NCBI GenBank assembly: GCA_040218815.1
Contig: JAVJQS010000004.1
Coordinates: 620,001 to 684,000 of the forward strand
Direction of reading: 5' to 3'
Source of the DNA: JAVJQS01 sp040218815
GTDB taxonomy: Bacteria > Bacteroidota > Bacteroidia > Flavobacteriales_E > Vicingaceae
DNA: 64,000 bases
In this document: positions 62,898 through 64,000 of the stretch, one piece after another
How the letters are laid out: every line of letters starts with the position of its first letter
Numbering within the stretch: position 1 is the stretch's first letter
Program-made: the position numbers and the translations under genes
Notes under the pieces: generated by a model
What the model saw: the letters and a program-made list of their open reading frames with translations, nothing else
Told to the model about the DNA's origin: nothing
Database searches by the model: none

Positions 62898-64000
62898 ATG
62901 AAGAACCTTATTTTTATTTTGTTACTTTTTTCTTGTGTTTATATTCAAGCACAGCAAAGATGTACACTTGAAGGCCAAATTGTTGATGAAAAAGGAATAC
63001 CCATCCCTTTTGCTACATTATTTGTTCCTGCCACTTCTGCCAGCTCAATGGCAAACAATAAGGGTGAATTCTTTTTGAGTGTACCTTGTAATAGTTATAA
63101 AGTAAAATTTCAGTGTTTAGGGTATGAGTCAAAAACGGTACAGCTTTCTATAGAAAACGATAAAGTAGACTTTAAAATATCACTAAAATCGGTTGCCTAT
63201 AAACTCGAAGAGGTTAATATAGACCCTTCTTCAGAAGACCCAGCATATAATATTATTCGCAAAGCAATTGTGATGGCTCAATACTACCGAAAGCAAATTT
63301 CAGCTTATGAAACAGACTTGTATATCAGAAGTTTTTACAATGTAGAAGACATTCCTACTTTAGTAAAGAAACTAGCAGAAGCTGATGATATTGCTGAGAT
63401 TCAAACTGGTAATGTAGATGAAACACTACTGCATTATTCTTTTAAGAAACCAAATCGTGTAAAAGAAAAAATTATTGCTCGAAAATCGGGTAGTAATGAT
63501 ACTGCTAAGACAGGTTCATCTTACGTGAACTTAAGCTTCTATAACCTAGGTGGTCCTGATATAGTAAATCCATTAAGTAGAAACTCTTTTAAAGTATATG
63601 AATTTGAATACCTCAGCACCTTTTTTGAAGGTAGTAGAAAGGTGCATAAAATAAAGCTTAGCCCAAAGCGAAGAGGAAATGATTTAATGAGCGGTATTTT
63701 ATATATAAATGATGGCTTATGGAATTTGAACAATGTTGATGTAGTGCTTGAACAACAAGTATTTACAATTGAATATAAGCAACGCTATAATGAGATTGAG
63801 CCTTTACTTTGGATGCCTACCAATCATAAAATAATCGTGAAAGGCAGTTTAATAGGGATTCATGCACAGGTGCAGTATCTCGCTAACCTTACCAATTTAG
63901 AGGTAATTGTAGACTCTGCAATAAATGAAAAAATAAAAAGTAACCTAAAAGACTATGTTGATCAATTCGAAAAAGAATTATCACTTGAAGCTGTTCAAAA
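62898..64000 (+). CDS. DUF5686 and carboxypeptidase-like regulatory domain protein, 3' end cut by the window
   Basis: The ATG at 62898 begins a signal peptide (ends IQAQ) and the frame is open to the last base, 367 codons so far. Residues about 22-105 are a carboxypeptidase-regulatory-like domain (EGQIVDEKGIPIPFATLFV, NNKGEFFLSV, CLGYESKTVQL). The following DUF5686 region starts at DPAYNIIRKAIVMAQYYRKQ. Full proteins of this class reach about 800 residues and end in an outer-membrane barrel of the TonB-receptor superfamily or its relatives. Confidence 0.85.
   Translation, partial: MKNLIFILLLFSCVYIQAQQRCTLEGQIVDEKGIPIPFATLFVPATSASSMANNKGEFFLSVPCNSYKVKFQCLGYESKTVQLSIENDKVDFKISLKSVAYKLEEVNIDPSSEDPAYNIIRKAIVMAQYYRKQISAYETDLYIRSFYNVEDIPTLVKKLAEADDIAEIQTGNVDETLLHYSFKKPNRVKEKIIARKSGSNDTAKTGSSYVNLSFYNLGGPDIVNPLSRNSFKVYEFEYLSTFFEGSRKVHKIKLSPKRRGNDLMSGILYINDGLWNLNNVDVVLEQQVFTIEYKQRYNEIEPLLWMPTNHKIIVKGSLIGIHAQVQYLANLTNLEVIVDSAINEKIKSNLKDYVDQFEKELSLEAVQ

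Overview
The window is an AT-rich chromosomal segment of a Bacteroidota bacterium, most likely a member of the Flavobacteriales. The evidence is the type IX secretion (T9SS) genes: PorD, PorP/SprF, a CHU_C gliding-type C-terminal domain and a type A sorting tail. A GWxTD protein, DUF5686 and DUF4835 proteins, promoters of the Bacteroidota type (TTG ... TANNTTTG) and the gene orders bamD-rpoZ-coaBC-porD-recN and thioesterase / dnaA / LMW-phosphatase / tetrapyrrole-type methylase point the same way. No rRNA operon, CRISPR array, transposase or integrase was seen. One tRNA gene is present, tRNA-Ser(UGA).

Layout. 1-7.3 kb: a YceI fragment, two small envelope genes, then a run of rlmI, a MATE exporter and fmt, and a lipoprotein formylglycine-generating enzyme. 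7.4-13.4 kb (minus strand): two glycosyltransferases around pdxH, a secreted repeat protein and a TMTC-like membrane glycosyltransferase with TPRs. 13.5-15.1 kb: a lipoprotein vanadium haloperoxidase. 15.1-20.9 kb (minus): fabI, then the core operon bamD-rpoZ-coaBC-porD-recN. 21-27 kb: a TonB-C/beta-barrel pair, a DCC thiol protein with a membrane partner, an LpoB/COG3014 lipoprotein pair and a T9SS-exported sugar-dehydrogenase-like protein.

27.1-29.3 kb is the most unusual stretch. Tandem repeats and nested hairpins come first. A 17-bp copy of the 3' end of tRNA-Ser then lies 1.7 kb from the intact tRNA-Ser. Between the two copies is one gene, a RelA/SpoT-type nucleotide synthetase with an unrecognised C-terminal half, and three paired TGTTCCG motifs with an 11-bp period. 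I read this as a tRNA-integrated mini-island or island remnant carrying a possible toxin or defence synthetase.

29.3-36 kb: a GWxTD protein, a glycosyltransferase, a thioesterase and the dnaA locus. 36.1-44 kb: a three-gene T9SS surface cluster (giant SBBP/PKD/CHU_C protein, PorP/SprF, and a TPR-PD40-OmpA-DUF1573 protein). 44-50.5 kb (minus): a short SSB and a two-gene unit of a periplasmic TPR-caspase protein and a propeller-sensor SpoIIE phosphatase. 50.6-53.3 kb (minus): a PadR-PspC envelope-stress module. 53.5-64 kb: a TerC-type membrane protein, a dihydroorotase homologue lacking its HxH metal motif, a BatA/vWA protein, a decayed ORF, small envelope proteins, a fatty-acid desaturase, a second TMTC-like protein, a HEAT-like protein and the start of a DUF5686 protein.

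Most of the window is ordinary core genome for envelope building, lipid and cofactor synthesis and surface export. The accessory interest is concentrated at 27-29 kb and, secondarily, in the caspase/SpoIIE pair. All functions come from reading motifs by eye; no database search was run.
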